DNA of 64,000 nt from Coccinella septempunctata (Eukaryota; Arthropoda; Insecta; Coleoptera; Coccinellidae). Shown here piece after piece: positions 11,137-20,624 of this stretch (position 1 is its first letter; every line of letters begins with the position of its first letter). The stretch is taken from the NCBI RefSeq assembly GCF_907165205.1, contig NC_058190.1:15818001-15882000 (forward strand). Reading direction: 5' to 3'. The notes beneath the pieces were generated by a model. The model saw only the letters and a list, made by a program, of their open reading frames with translations. It did not search any database and was not told where the DNA came from. The position numbers and the translations under genes are program-made.

Positions 11137-12652
11137 CCGATAAAGTGGGGTAACTTCGGACAGTACGGGTAATTTCGGACAATTCGCGGAAGTACCATCA
11201 AATAATGAGTAGCCGAACATGTGTATACATGTAATTATGTTCACTGTAATACAAACTTCAAATTAAAGTGAAAATCCGTTGTAGTGGTAGTGTTTATTTC
11301 TCGAGAGTTTAATAATGAATAAAAATTAAACATTCATGCAAATCACCATTTATAACTTGTATAGTTACTAGTTTGTAGGTTTGTACTAGTTTACAAACCT
11401 ACAGCACTCATGAAATAGATTAAAATAAGCAATTGCCGTTCTAAAAAACTGAGGTATAAACTACGTTCTGGCCAAATGTGACGTTAATACTTCTCTTGCC
11501 GATAATGATATATAGATTTTTATAAAAAATGGTTCTTTTGTAGGGTAAATTCGGACATCTACAAAATAGTCAGAACCTACAAAAAAGAATTGGGAGGTGG
11601 GCCATATAAGTTTATAAAGCCGAAAATGTTGATTTAGCGACGTTAGACATTAGACATTAGACATTTAGCGACATTAAAAGACGCAAGTTGAGTATACGGA
11701 AAGCGGCCGAAAAATATGGTGTGCCAAAATCTACGATTTCTTACAAAATTAATGATAGACGCACTAGTGATCCAGGGCGACCTAAAGCTTTGAGCAATGA
11801 AGAAGAAAGACTCTTGATTGAAGGGATTAAAAAACTGTCAGAAAGTGGGTTTCCTCTTCATATGACAGATATTAGTCCATATATTTATGGAAGATAAAGG
11901 AAGCAGCGATAAAAGGTTTAAAGAATGGAAATAATCCTGGGAAGGAATGGATGAAAAAGAGATTTCAGTTAGATTATCTGATAACATGAAGAGGGCGAGA
12001 GCGGCAGTTAATCATGACATGATAAATAAATATTTTGATGAGCTTGAAGATAGGAACATACTTTGTGTATCCGACTATCGAAGATAAAAAAATTATTGCA
12101 AAAAAAACAAGTTATTCAGGTTTTGGAAGAACCCAAAAATTTAAGAATAAATAAATACATTTTCAAAGTTACGAATCTTCATATGCATATTTCTGACAAG
12201 TTTCTTATACTTACTCACAAGTTTTAAAATCATTTCTTCTGTTTTATGTCTGTTTGATGTTGAAATAAGCCGAATTTGTATTATCTGGAATATGAACGTA
12301 TTTTAGAAATACCCAATCGTGTTTTTATTCAAAATTTCCATTAAAAACCTGTAAAATATGCTTATTTCAGTAGTTCTGGTGTTCGAATTCATTAAACACA
12401 CCAAGTTAGTTCAATTTACGAGCAATTTAGATGCTGTCCGAATTTACCCCACCTGTGCGGGGAATTTCGGACACTATATTCCTATCTAAATTACAAAAAT
12501 ACTAACCTTTATTTTGACTATTTTTCATACGAAATATGTTTGAAGAACATACCGAAGAATCTTTATTAATTTTTTCAATATTTTTTCACATTTCACTTTT
12601 TTGTATTCGGACGAAAACTTTATATTTCGTCCGAAGTTACCCCACTTGACGG
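11137..12652 (+). mobile_element. pogo-like (Tc1/mariner superfamily) element, internally deleted
   Basis: The terminal inverted repeats read CCGATAAAGTGGGGTAACTT at 11137 and CCGTCAAGTGGGGTAACTTC as the complement of 12652. They are flanked by TA at 11135-11136 and 12653-12654, the TSD of this superfamily. Subterminal repeats of the GGNAATTTCGGACA type occur near both ends (about 11168-11182 and 12459-12473). At 1516 bp it is short for a pogo element, which normally encodes a transposase of about 500 residues. Only the DNA-binding start of that protein is left. Confidence 0.8.
11670..12085 (+). pseudogene. pogo-like transposase, DNA-binding region only
   Basis: The frame at 11670-11897 contains KLSIRKAAEKYGVPKSTISY, a pipsqueak-type helix-turn-helix, followed by GRPKALSNEEERLLIEGIKK, the start of the CENP-B/Tc5-type second helix-turn-helix. 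After the stop at 11897, other frames hold LKNGNNPGKEW (about 11922) and LSDNMKRARAAVNHDMINKY (about 11976), which continue the same protein family. Two frameshifts and a stop therefore break it. The DDE catalytic domain that should follow is missing altogether. No ATG precedes the first helix in this frame. The element could not move itself. Confidence 0.75.
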
Positions 12653-12654
12653 TA

Positions 12655-13859
12655 CTCCAGCCAATTGAGATAAAATCCGAACAGAGGTTCGTAGAGCTTC
12701 CGTCTTTTGTCATCATATTTTTTTTATTGCTGAATAACTCTGAGGTTTTCTTCTTTGGTCAACCACTACTTATTTTTGCTTTAACATACCTGTTCCGTCA
12801 ACGCATCGCAAAAGAGTACTTTCGAAAGATTGCTTCTTTCAGCAAAATTAAAAAATATTTCCACTCTCCTTCTATTTTTCCCCCATTTTTGAAGTAGGAT
12901 TCAATAATGAATGCTTTTCACACGTCCGTAAAAACCATCTTTATAATTTCCTGGTGATTATAATTCAACAATCCAAAATGCTAGCTTCTAATTTGACAGT
13001 TCACCTGGAAAATAGTACAGCAAAAGCTAAGAATTACGTTCAGACACGAAATATCGACGTTAAAAATTCCATGCCTACTTGACGACTAATTTTTTTGAAT
13101 ATTTTGAACGCAAGTTATATAGAGGGAGAATGTCATTAAAGCTTTCCGCAGTGTTCGAAAAGAAGAAAAAATACTATTTCGCCCAATTTTGACGATAAAA
13201 AGCACATAACACATCACATACTCTTTTATTAAAATTTCTCGCACCATAGATTTTGTATCTTGCGTTTACAAAAGTTTATTGTATGTCACAAACGAACCTG
13301 GCCATGGAAAGGCTGTAAAGAGTGTCTGAGTTAAAAGAGTCCCTATACCGTATTATGGAAACTAAAGGAGCTAGAAGAAAACGTTAAATACAACACTTGT
13401 CTGTAATCGATTGAACTTTTATTTTTTATAACTCACCTTAATCCAGGGTGCTCTTTTTTTCCCTGTTGGTATCAACTGTCTTATTTTAAATGGAACATCC
13501 TGTATATACAGGAATTCAAAAATTTTAAGGTGACTTTGGTATGACAATCATGGCTCTACATATCACCGATTCTGAGATTTTCGACTTTTTCTGAAATTTC
13601 GACAGGTGTAGGTGCTCACTAAAATAGCTGATGCTAGTTTTCTAATGAATGCATCAAAACCAAATGTTGCCCAGCTCTTGTCAACAATTGGATATTGGAT
13701 ATTGGATCAGACGTTACATCTCTATTTTTAGCAATCTGCATGATATACTGGGTCTCCAAAAATTAAAGTTGAAAATTTAAATGAAAGTTCAATCAAAATT
13801 TAATTTTTTCAAATGGAAACCTATATTCTTTTCTTGTTCATCATGTAGAGCAGGTTAAA
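12655..13859. other. unassigned interval
   Basis: AT-rich, with a short tandem TTGGATA repeat near 13688-13705. I see no gene or mobile-element boundary that I can support. Confidence 0.4.
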
Positions 13860-14245
13860 ATGAGCAACAAATGTATTCAAACTTTTTCTGATGCAGTTGT
13901 CATTCATTATTTGGCCTTTGCCTTGGGCTTTCATTTTTCCATTCTCCTTAGCCAACAAAATATCGCTTTCTCCATCTTCAAAATGCTTTAAGATTTTTTA
14001 TTCTTTTTCATGTGACTGTTCCATCCAGAATCACTATGAAATATTCACTTTTCTTCTGAGTTGCATGTGTCTAGAATGCCAATCTGTCAGGCCCCATAGC
14101 TGCTCTTTTTTGAACTGGAAAATTCCCCCTTTGTTTCTGAAAAACAATTTTTCCCCTTGTTTTTCTTGCATATTCGGCTCATCTGTCTGCCTGTTCTGCA
14201 CTCGACAACTCTTTGCTGAATGTTCTGAATTTCCACAAGAATAAT
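13860..14245 (-). pseudogene. copia-type gag zinc knuckle and protease remnant
   Basis: On the minus strand, reading from 14245 down, a CCHC-like knuckle CGNSEHSAKSC appears, then DSGWNSHMKKNKKS, resembling the DSG active-site start of copia protease. After a frame change come KHFEDGESDILLAKENGKMK and AQGKGQI, the usual sequence after the protease start in Ty1/copia polyproteins. Frameshifts and stops break it. It is in the same orientation as the copia Gag fragment at 16899-17381 and is probably the downstream part of the same element, now separated by satellite and LINE sequence. Confidence 0.55.
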
Positions 14246-14498
14246 AGGTAGATAGATAAATTTTTATTTGATCAAAGTACCAGATCGTGTCAAACTTAAA
14301 TATTTAACATTGAATATAATGAAATGATATATTGATTGAATACAAATCAACACAAATCTTCTAAATTTCTCTCAGGTAAGAAATCCCCTACACTATAATA
14401 AGCTTTATAAATCAGAAACTTTCCAAATATTGTTTTTTGTAAGCGTCTTGGTTTATTTTTGAAATTTTCAGGCAATGTATTCATTTAGACATAATGAG

Positions 14499-15645
14499 TT
14501 CATTTCTAGCGTTCCTACGGCCCGACAATCGATTCCATTCATAATTATCAATTGTTTGTATAACATATAACATATAAAAGCAAATCCCGTTACGTGACAA
14601 AGCCGTTTTTGCATTTTATCGACATACCTTTATGTCACCTGTGGAAAATTTCAAAGTTCATTTCTAGCGTTCCTACGGCCCGACAATCGATTCCATTCAT
14701 AATTATCAATTGTTTGTATCACATATAACATATAAAAGCAAATCCCGTTACGTGACAAAGCCGTTTTTGCATTTTATCGACATACCTTTATGTCACCTGT
14801 GGAAATTTTCAAAGTTCATTTCTAGCGTTCCTACGGCCCGACAATCGATTCCATTCATAATTATCAATTGCTTGTATCACATATAACATATAAAAGCAAA
14901 TCCCGTTACGTGACAAAGCTGTTTTTGCTTTTTATCGACATACCCTTATGTCACCTGTGGAAATTTTCAAACTTCATTTCTGGCGTTCCTACGGCCCGAC
15001 AATCGATTCCATTCATAATTATCAATTGTTTCAATGATATTTAACATATTCAAAGTAGTACCATTATGTGACAAAGCCGTTTTTGCATTTTATCGACATA
15101 CCCTTATGTCACCTGTGGAAATTTTCAAAATTCATTTCTATCGTTCCTACGGCCCGACAATCGATTCCATTCATAATTATCAATTGTTTGTATCACATAC
15201 AACATATAAAAGCAAATCCCGTTACGCGACAAACCGTTTTTGCTTTTTGTCGACATTTCCTTATGTCACCTGTGGAAATTTTCAAAGTTCATTTCTAGCG
15301 TTCCTACGGCCCGACAATCGATTCCATTCATAATTATCAATTGTTTGTATCACATATAACATATAAAAGCAAATCCCGTTACGTGACAAAGCCGTTTTTG
15401 CTTTTTATCGACATATCCTTATGTCACCTGTGGAAATTTTCAAACTTCATTTCTGGCGTTCCTACGGCCCGACAATCGATTCCATTCATAATTATCAATT
15501 GTTTGTATCACATATAACATATAAAAGCAAATCCCGTTACGTGACAAAGCCGCTTTTGAATTTTATCGAGCCACCTTCAACTCAACTTTGAAAAATGACT
15601 ATGTTACTATGTCAATTTGTGTCGTTCCTACGGCCTGACACTCGA
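14499..15645. repeat. 158-bp tandem satellite, about seven units
   Basis: The word GTTCCTACGG recurs at 14511, 14669, 14827, 14985, 15143, 15300, 15458 and, in a decayed unit, 15623, giving a period of 158 bp (157 once, 165 for the last). Each unit also holds GACAATCGATTCCATTCATA, CCCGTTACGTGACAAAG and TATGTCACCTGTGGAAA. Units differ by a few bases. The one starting near 14977 is more changed in its middle. Open frames across the array are by-products of the repeat. Confidence 0.95.
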
Positions 15646-15999
15646 ATTTCAGACATTATTGTCCATTATTCATTATATAGTCACCGAATTTACGAAATCA
15701 CAGAACGCACTGAATTATTTTCATAATCGGGATCATGAGTTACGGTGCACCCGTAAGAAACCGTTGCTGGCAGAAAGCGTTGCTGTTTTCACACTCATTA
15801 TAATTTTTCGATCTATCAAACCTTTTTCGTTTGCCATTTACCATTTTCTATTCATCATTATTTTTTGGTTCGGATGCTATTTTTTTTTATCCTCATTCAT
15901 GCTCGCGAACCTGTTTTCATTATTTTCGTTTTTCACTGAAGCCTCATTTTCGAAATTGACAGCTCTCAGTGATAACACAGATAAATTTTTCCCAGTATC

Positions 16000-16567
16000 T
16001 TAATTAGTTCGTATGTTTTCCCTACCATAACTAGTTTTCATGACTCGTTGATCTTGTTCAACCAGAATAACATTCTGGTTGAGTTTCTGCGCTGTTTCTG
16101 TATTTTCTTGCGTTGTCACAATTGTTTCATTGTTTATCCTTTTCTTATCTGCTTGTTGTAGGTTCTTAATTTTTTCTAAAAGAAGTCCATTATTCTGCAA
16201 TAATATCTTGTTATTTCTTCTCGTTTCAACTAGTAGTTCTTCGGTATACTTCAATTTCATTTTCATATACATATATTCCATTTGCATCTCAGTATTCAGC
16301 AGAAATTTTATCCAATTTCTGCGACTTGACAGCATCGTGAGCATTTCTCTTATTGGCAGCTAAAGCCATACACGAAGGATGGAAGTTCTCACAGCACTTG
16401 ATGCACTGGACATTATCCGGTACATTTTTGTTGCAGTGATTGCAAATTTTATCTACCTTACTTCGTAACTTCGTCAATTTTGGTCTGACGCACACGAAAG
16501 ACAATCGGTGGGCGACTATTTTGTCGGTTGAAATGCAGAACACGTATGTTAATGCACCAACGCACAT
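16000..16567 (-). pseudogene. LINE ORF1-like fragment: PHD-type zinc finger and coiled coil
   Basis: Two overlapping minus-strand frames together look like part of a LINE ORF1 protein. The first (16567 to 16289) carries CNHCNKNVPDNVQCIKCCEN followed by FHPSC, a PHD-like zinc finger. The second (16344 to 16000) holds a charged helical stretch, MEYMYMKMKLKYTEELLVET, then NNKILLQNNGLLLEKIKNLQ, which should form a coiled coil. A frameshift separates them. ORF1 proteins with this pairing occur in insect LINEs, and the assignment is by resemblance. A host PHD protein is less likely because no exon structure is visible and the surroundings are all repeats. Confidence 0.5.
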
Positions 16568-16898
16568 GACTGACTTTTAGTCGGGCCTACAAAACAGTCG
16601 TAGCGCGCTCCATTTTTGCACCAGACACCACTGTCGGTGAAGCAGATGGGCATGTAGCTCTTGTTTCAACGCACACGAAAGACAGTTTAGTCGGTTCTTG
16701 ATCTCCATTCTGTTGTGAATTACTGTACGCGAGCGTTATATTAGGTACACGATCAAAAATGGATATAGACATTGAAAAATTAATCTGTGAGGTACAGAAG
16801 AGTAGTTTATTAACTTTCCGAGGTTTGAAGTTCTTCATTTCCATATTTACCTCTGTTTTTTTGACAAAAGCCTGGCAGTTAAATTAGTTAAGTTCCTT

Positions 16899-17381
16899 TC
16901 AGCTATCGGTGCTGACTCTCATACGGTACAAAAATGTTTGTACATAATTATCTGGCAGTGTGAACAGTAGTTTTAATAAAAGCATTTCATTTTTCATTGA
17001 TCGATTCAATGTTTTTAATCTGCGCCTCAAATTTTTAAGCTTGCTAATGTATGACGTGCTCATGTCTCTATTTTTATCAAAACTCAAATTGAAGAACTCC
17101 TGCAGTAAGTTACATTTTTGCCCTTCACTCTCCTTTTGGAATATGCTACACAATTTTTGTACATTTAATGAACAATTCAGAAGATGGACATATTGTCCAA
17201 GCATTTTGTCTAATGATGTTGTAACAGTTTTCTGTGCTTGGTAATTCCTTCGTTTCCAAACAGATTTTTCAGTTTCTTTGGTCAGCTCTTCGAATTTCGT
17301 AGCGCTTGATTTGAACAATATATTTATTTGGATGTCTTTCAGTTTTTCAATCAGCATGATTTCTTCTACAGACGCCGCCAT
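16899..17381 (-). pseudogene. Ty1/copia Gag N-terminal fragment
   Basis: A 160-residue minus-strand frame starting with ATG at 17381. It contains VWKRRNYQAQKTVTTSLDKM, then FQKESEGQKCNLLQEFFNLS, then ISKLKNLRRRLKTLN and LPDNY. These follow the order of the copia Gag core: the W-K near the start, the FxKxS element, the xLxxxFFxLxF helix and the LPxxY end. Copia Gag proteins are usually about 350-450 residues and continue to a CCHC knuckle. Here the frame fails after LPDNY, and the knuckle may be the piece at 14.2 kb. No LTR was identified upstream. Confidence 0.65.
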
Positions 17382-17483
17382 TTTACTCTTCGATTTCCAA
17401 GGAGAACAAATTCTATCAGTTTTCTGGATCTCTAACCACTTTATTTTACTTTTACCTTTTTCTGCACTTTATTGCGGATTGCG

Positions 17484-17600
17484 TGCTTAGTGCTTAGTGA
17501 TTCGCGCACTTTATCGAAAGGCTTAGTGCTTAGTAATAACTAAAGAGCTCCTGAGCACTAAAGTGCTCGCGATTACTAAGCACTAAGCCCTTCGGAAATC
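17484..17600. repeat. imperfect palindrome of GCTTAGTGCTTAGT units
   Basis: GTGCTTAGTGCTTAGTGATT and GGCTTAGTGCTTAGTAATAA on the left face ATTACTAAGCACTAAGCCC on the right, around a centre near GAGCTC at about 17546. The arms are roughly 50 bp with interruptions. It lies just upstream of the start of the copia Gag frame. Confidence 0.6.
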
Positions 17601-18592
17601 TTGTCGAAACTCGACGCGTTGTCACTTTATGAGCATGTATGATTGTATGAATGTATAGAAGGTATACATATTTGATGAAGAAAAGGTGAACAAAATCAAA
17701 TACGTCCGTTAAAGAGTAAAATAGATAGGGTAGACGTTGGTTGACGGTCCATTTTGCATTTTGCTCTTATGATTTCATTAGGGTTTAAGGCAGCTAAATT
17801 TTTTTCTGATATTTTAAAAATACCGACACAAATGAATTGAAAAAAAAGAACTAGTTATACAGTACCGACTTCTGTAGAATTTTGTGACAATCGTTTAATT
17901 AGAAAATATGAGAAGAACACAGCAGCCATTTGGCAGATGACGCCCAAATTCTGCAGAAATTTCCATAATCAAATCTGAAATCAATTTCTGAATTGATTCG
18001 ACTTGAATTCCATGTGTTTATAAATGATTTCAGTTGTGTTTTATTGTGTTTTGTGAATGTTTTTGGAAAAAATTTTGTTCTCGACGTTAGATCTCCTAAT
18101 CATGGACAGTTCGTTTATTCGAGTTTTTTCCTTAAAATTCCGAAAAGCGGGTATTCTGAAAACTTTACATTGTCGCTTTCACCTCTACTGCCACACTTAT
18201 TATACAACAAAATGCTGGCATTTCTTCATTACATGCGAAAGTATAAAAATCGAAAACTTCAACACACACCGGTACAAAAAATGCTTTGTATGCCCCACAG
18301 CAACGAACGGGCTGATTTTGAAAAATCGTTAGAGTAGTCTATTAAGTCATAGACTAATTAAGCAGTTAAAAATTGCTCTTTTCTCCGATTTCGAAATTCT
18401 TCCTTGACAATTTAAGTAAAATAGACACAAATAGATAATATCAAATATGGGTTTTAATTTGAAAATATTGAGTTTTGATGAATTCGGTGGTCTTCTTAAT
18501 CTTCGACAATTTTTGAAAGGACCCTCCCCAACAGAAGTATTAAAAAATTGTGACCTTCCCCGTTTTCAACATTTTTCTCATAAGAATCCCTT
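17601..18592. other. unassigned interval
   Basis: A frame at 18057-18332 has several Cys and His residues (for example KCWHFFITC and KKCFVCP), but they do not form a zinc-finger pattern I can name. Nothing else is recognised before the poly(T) of the old Jockey copy. Confidence 0.35.
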
Positions 18593-18785
18593 TTTTTTTA
18601 TAGCAGGCGGAATCTGCGACCGTGAAAACACGGGGCTCTATCTCTCGCCCAGAGGAACCTATTTCTTGGGAACACTGTGGGGTTACTCACGCTTCCGAGT
18701 TCACGACCCACTAAACCTAACCTGCTTTTTATTGGTTCCGGGCATTTGCCTATAAACCATTTACCCCTTGATCGGTTAATTTCTT
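18593..18785 (-). mobile_element. old Jockey copy, 3' end (piece 1 of 3)
   Basis: A short T-run at about 18591-18599 is followed by the reverse complement of the Jockey 3' tail, with the words AACACTGTGGGGTTACTCAC, GACCCACTAAACCTAACCTG and TTCCGGGCATTTGCCTATAA. The 3' tails of the other two Jockey copies hold the same words. The piece is cut at 18785 by the full-length plus-strand copy and resumes at 23629. It is the oldest layer of this stack, and its divergence is visible by eye. Confidence 0.8.
18774..18785. repeat. target-site duplication, 5' copy, of the full-length Jockey
   Basis: GGTTAATTTCTT here is repeated exactly at 23617-23628, immediately after the poly(A). The 12-bp length is typical of Jockey-clade insertions. 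Confidence 0.95.
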
Positions 18786-18819
18786 ATTCCGAGTCATTCG
18801 CTTGACAGGAGAAGACGTG
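18786..18819 (+). promoter_or_regulatory. internal Pol II promoter: initiator and downstream promoter element
   Basis: The element's first base starts A-T-T-C, which fits the +1 part of the insect initiator (A-K-T-Y). AGACGTG at 18813-18819 is exactly +28 to +34 and matches the downstream promoter element consensus RGWCGTG. TATA-less Inr/DPE promoters lying wholly inside the transcribed element are established for Drosophila Jockey-type LINEs. The second copy has the same arrangement. Confidence 0.75.
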
Positions 18820-19257
18820 CTACAGTGCTCCTAGTGCTATAAAAGAGAAAGCGGACGAGAAAGTCGAAGTGTCACAGTGCCGTAAAAGAGAAAGCGGAGG
18901 TGAAAGTGCCCACTAACCAAGCTACGGAATATTTGATTCCGTCTGTGAAGTTGTGTAGGTTCTATATTTGTTATCGGAATTTTAATTCGTTAAAATTTTC
19001 AAAGTTGGTGTTCATCCTAAGTGTCCAGAGAATTTTTTTATTTTCTCGTTGCTACTGCAGAAAACATCAGGTGAGCTTATTTTTCGTATCTCTTTTCTGA
19101 TTTTTATCATAGCGTATAAAACATTCGGCTTTATACCATAGTTTCAGACTATTTTAGTGAAGATTCCTGAATATTTTATTATTTTCAAATTATTTGATAT
19201 TTTGAGATTTTTGATTATAAAACCATGTAGGAAACCTCAGATAATGAGGGCTCCTAC
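18786..19257 (+). other. 5' untranslated region of the full-length Jockey
   Basis: The first ~325 bp are almost identical to the 5' UTR of the minus-strand copy (31080 down to about 30765). By eye there are only about three substitutions and two short indels across some 290 bp. Similarity stops abruptly near CATAGCGTA (about 19116). A splice-donor-like CAG/GTGAGC lies at 19068-19076 in the shared part. The remaining AT-rich part is unlike the other copy. An ATG at 19225 is followed directly by TAG. Confidence 0.8.
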
Positions 19258-20622
19258 ATGGAAGCGACCGATGCTGAAGAGTTCAGCGAAGGCGAACACG
19301 AGGAGCTTGTAAAGCTCAGAGAAGAAAATGGGCAGTTGAAAGCTCAAATAGTCAAACTGACTGAAACTGTGTCACAGTTGGTCGGTGAGATGCGCCTCTT
19401 GAGGGAGGAAATGACCCGCAATAATATGACGAAATCTCCCACTTACGCCGCAATCACAAAGCCGGTAGCGGGTTCCAAAAATAATTCCCTTAATGGAATT
19501 GTTTCACAACCCGAAACAAGGAAAAATGATTCAACGCAGGTCGCGAAGGCCCCAAACGCGCCCCCAACTAAACGCGCGCGAAAAGAAAGCTCCTCTTCTG
19601 ATGAGGAGACTGTCGAGAAGGCAACGGAAGTGCCTAAAAGAGATAAAATTCCACCCATCACGATGATGGGCACCTCAGATTGGGTAGAGATATCTAAAGC
19701 TCTCTACACCAAAAGGATAAATCACAACCGTGCAACTACAGTTAAAGACGGTATAAAAATCATCGCGTCAACCGTAGATGATTTTAGAAAAATCACTACA
19801 TTCTTCGAGCAGCATGGTAAAGAATTTTTTACCTACCAAATGGAGGAGGAGAAGAAGATATATGCCGTTATTAGGCATTTACCAATCGACGCTGATCTTG
19901 CGTTGATTAAGGACGACCTGATATTCCAGGGAATAACAGACGCTGAGGTGTCCAGAATGACATCGAACAAGACAAAGAAACAAATACCTCTCTACCTGGT
20001 TAAAACCCAGAAAAAGGAAATATTCGAAGTGAAGCGACTCTACAACCTCTGTATTGTGGTTGAGCATAAAAAGAGGCCTGAAAGTCCAAGCCAGTGCTTT
20101 AGGTGCCAAAGGTACGGGCATGCACAAAACAAATGCTCCTTCCCGTGGAGATGCGTGAAGTGCTCAGGAAGCCACAGCAGCAATGACTGCACACTCACCA
20201 GAAAAGGTGAAGAGAGAAATGCCACATGCGTCTTATGTGGAGAAGAGGGCCATCCAGCTAGCTACAAAGGATGTAGCGAGTTCAAGTTGGTGACCAGAAA
20301 GAAAAATTCCCGAAAATCAGTTGAACAGAAAAAGAAGGTAACAAAAACAACAACTTCTGAACAAAAAATTCAGGAAGTAGCGAAGATCCAACCTACAGAG
20401 CAGGAAAAGAAGAGGGAGACTCCAAAACCCGTCCAGAAAAAAGAAGGACAGAAAAAGCTTACAATGAAACAAGCTGTGAACAGTCAACAGGAGAAGAAAA
20501 AGATATCTGAATCAGCCGATGATTTAGATATCTTCACGGAAAAAATTTTCAACAAGATAATGTTGAAAATTGAGAGGGAAATGGAGAAAAAACTCCAAAC
20601 ATTATTCAGTAAACTGAATTAA
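19258..20622 (+). CDS. Jockey ORF1 protein (Gag-like, zinc knuckles)
   Basis: A 454-residue RNA-binding protein of a Jockey-clade LINE, expected to package element RNA into the particle used for retrotransposition. Residues about 14-50 are a probable coiled coil (EELVKLREENGQLKAQIVKL). Residues about 60-140 are low-complexity and basic. The centre matches the domain that precedes Jockey zinc fingers. Three Cys/His clusters follow: CFRCQRYGHAQNKC at about 280, CVKCSGSHSSNDC at about 299, and CVLCGEEGHPASYKGC at about 325. A Lys/Glu-rich tail follows. The start is uncertain: in the same frame, ATG at 19225 followed by TAG probably marks the ancestral start, so ATG 19258 may be only a fallback. 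The stop codon overlaps the ORF2 start as TAATG. Its counterpart at 29251-30648 has 465 residues. Confidence 0.9.
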   Translation: MEATDAEEFSEGEHEELVKLREENGQLKAQIVKLTETVSQLVGEMRLLREEMTRNNMTKSPTYAAITKPVAGSKNNSLNGIVSQPETRKNDSTQVAKAPNAPPTKRARKESSSSDEETVEKATEVPKRDKIPPITMMGTSDWVEISKALYTKRINHNRATTVKDGIKIIASTVDDFRKITTFFEQHGKEFFTYQMEEEKKIYAVIRHLPIDADLALIKDDLIFQGITDAEVSRMTSNKTKKQIPLYLVKTQKKEIFEVKRLYNLCIVVEHKKRPESPSQCFRCQRYGHAQNKCSFPWRCVKCSGSHSSNDCTLTRKGEERNATCVLCGEEGHPASYKGCSEFKLVTRKKNSRKSVEQKKKVTKTTTSEQKIQEVAKIQPTEQEKKRETPKPVQKKEGQKKLTMKQAVNSQQEKKKISESADDLDIFTEKIFNKIMLKIEREMEKKLQTLFSKLN

Positions 20623-20624
20623 TG
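20620..20624 (+). promoter_or_regulatory. TAATG stop-start overlap between ORF1 and ORF2
   Basis: The ORF1 stop TAA (20620-20622) shares its last A with the ORF2 start ATG (20622-20624). Termination-reinitiation at UAAUG has been shown for the silkworm LINE SART1. The same five bases join the two ORFs of the minus-strand copy at 29249-29253, so the arrangement is conserved in this family. Confidence 0.75.

Noticed and set aside
15034..15333. Open frames of 76-99 codons in two frames
   Set aside because: They lie wholly in the 158-bp tandem array and repeat with it.
14499..15645. CRISPR-like array
   Set aside because: The units are contiguous 158-bp tandem copies without unique spacers, in eukaryotic transposon-rich DNA.
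16491..16690. Short element bounded by ACGCACACGAAAGACA at both ends
   Set aside because: The two ends are in direct orientation, with no TSD and only 16-17 bp of match, so I cannot support a transposon or LTR pair.
18057..18332. Cys/His-rich frame suggestive of a zinc finger
   Set aside because: The spacing of Cys and His does not match C2H2, THAP, CCHC or PHD patterns.
18900..19100. A 66-codon open frame in the Jockey 5' UTR, also present in the second copy
   Set aside because: It starts at GTG with no in-frame ATG, and its likeness in the two copies is explained by the near-identical nucleotide sequence of the shared UTR block. The 3' parts of the two frames differ.
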